Origin: Enterococcus cecorum DSM 20682 = ATCC 43198
GTDB taxonomy: Bacteria; Bacillota; Bacilli; Lactobacillales; Enterococcaceae
Assembly (NCBI RefSeq): GCF_000407565.1
Contig: NZ_ASWI01000003.1
Coordinates: 497,501-561,500 of the forward strand
Direction of reading: 5' to 3'
DNA: 64,000 nucleotides
Shown: positions 63,394-64,000 of the stretch, one piece after another
Numbering within the stretch: position 1 is the first letter of the stretch
Layout: every line of letters starts with the position of its first letter
The notes under the pieces: generated by a model
What the model saw: the letters and a program-made list of their open reading frames with translations, nothing else
What the model was told of the DNA's origin: nothing
Database searches by the model: none
Translations under genes and position numbers: made by a program

Positions 63394-64000
63394 ACTTTTG
63401 TTCGAAATCAATGACGGTTTCGCGTTTGATCAATTTATGAGGGACTACCATCCGACCGCTTGTTTGTTGATTATCATTGAGCTTATGTATCAAACTTTGA
63501 GTCGCCATCTTACCCAATTCAGCAACATCGACGTCGATACTCGTTAAATACGGATGAACGAGAGTCGCAAAAATCGAGTTGTTAAAACTGATAATGGATA
63601 AGTCATCGGGTACTTGATATTTATAGAGATTTAACAATTGGATAATACGCATCGCAAATAAATCATCAATGACCACTAAGGCTGTTGGTTTTTCGATTTT
63701 CAAAAGTTCTTCAAAATTGACATAGTCTTCTGGATGTTGAAAAGTCACAGCCGGTTTGACTTCAAGATTGGCTAACATCATCGCTTTTTGATAACCAAAG
63801 TAACGTTCAAAATAAACGTTTTCTTGTGTCGTATTTGTGACAAAAAGAATTTTTTGATGATGATGGTTAATCAGGTATTCAGTTGCTTGTTTGCCTAATA
63901 GCTGGTTATCATTGTCGACATAGGTAATTTTTTGCTCATGGTTATAAGGTTGTCCAATTAAAGTAAATGGTACTTCTTCATCCATCAAATAGCGAATAAT
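63392..64000 (-). CDS. LacI/GalR-family regulator (N-terminus beyond the window)
   Basis: The frame is open from base 64000 to the stop at 63392 (202 codons), so only the effector-binding part is present. TLIGQPYNHEQKITYVDNDN, ALVVIDDLFAMRIIQLL, IISFNNSIFATLVHPYLTSIDVD and the C-terminal LIKRETV are typical of periplasmic-binding-protein-like LacI domains. The helix-turn-helix lies outside. The internal TTG/ATG near 63988 is not the true start. The ligand is unknown; a MalR-like role is possible but cannot be judged here. Confidence 0.87.
   Translation of the reverse strand: MIRYLMDEEVPFTLIGQPYNHEQKITYVDNDNQLLGKQATEYLINHHHQKILFVTNTTQENVYFERYFGYQKAMMLANLEVKPAVTFQHPEDYVNFEELLKIEKPTALVVIDDLFAMRIIQLLNLYKYQVPDDLSIISFNNSIFATLVHPYLTSIDVDVAELGKMATQSLIHKLNDNQQTSGRMVVPHKLIKRETVIDFEQK

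Noticed and set aside
1-64000. CRISPR arrays, tRNA or rRNA genes
   Set aside because: No regularly spaced 25-37 bp repeats with unique spacers and no tRNA- or rRNA-like sequence were noticed on reading. This was by eye, so a single tRNA could be missed.

Overview
The window reads as the chromosome of a low-G+C Gram-positive bacterium of the order Lactobacillales, most likely Enterococcus or a close relative (inferred from protein families and gene order; no rRNA is present to settle it). Support comes from the order yloU-fakA-recG-plsX-acpP-rnc-smc-ftsY, a MurE with the DDPN motif linked to L-lysine addition, the yhaO-yhaN-yhaM-prsA-ytxH-hit block, a CcpA-type cre site, and strong Shine-Dalgarno sequences throughout.

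Layout. 1-5027: a YfhO-type membrane protein running off the left edge, an IS1634-like insertion sequence flanked by 108-bp direct repeats, and rpmB. 5268-17177: housekeeping operons (YloU, fatty acid kinase FakA, RecG, PlsX, acyl carrier protein, RNase III, SMC, a HAD phosphatase, FtsY). 17301-22484: cell-wall genes (MurE, a MurJ-like flippase), an RsuA-type pseudouridine synthase and an M23 peptidase. 22548-29919: a complete L-ascorbate (ula) PTS and degradation operon, divergent from a DeoR regulator and an unrecognised membrane protein. 30053-31176: an orphan holin-endolysin pair. 31315-37177: RluD-type synthase, PBP2A, an UPF0342 protein, a broken hydrolase, a possible bacteriocin-immunity protein and three small unknowns. 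37325-44895: the yhaO/yhaN/yhaM/prsA block, a ferredoxin-acetyltransferase fusion, ytxH and hit, with an array of 135-bp structured tandem repeats between the last two. 45195-52408: metabolic and stress genes (manA, usp, folA, psuGK and others). 52775-54287: a broken AHSA1-type gene, a MenI-like thioesterase, a small basic protein and a type I toxin-antitoxin locus. 54486-61695: the menaquinone operon menB-E-F-D-H-C, then an orphan AMP-binding enzyme and the edge of a LacI-family regulator.

How the genes work together. The ula genes import and phosphorylate L-ascorbate and convert it to D-xylulose 5-phosphate; their promoter carries four helically phased repeats and a perfect cre site over the -35 box. 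The men genes convert chorismate to DHNA-CoA, and the nearby hotdog thioesterase could release DHNA. MurE, the flippase and PBP2A cover successive steps of peptidoglycan synthesis; PrsA would help fold exported proteins such as the PBPs.

The least explained structure is the tandem-repeat array at 44172-44467. It has an exact 135-bp period, and each full unit folds into the same multi-segment hairpin although the stem sequences differ. Two small genes carry single in-frame stop codons. Many start codons were moved inward from the longest reading frame to fit a ribosome binding site; each case is noted.
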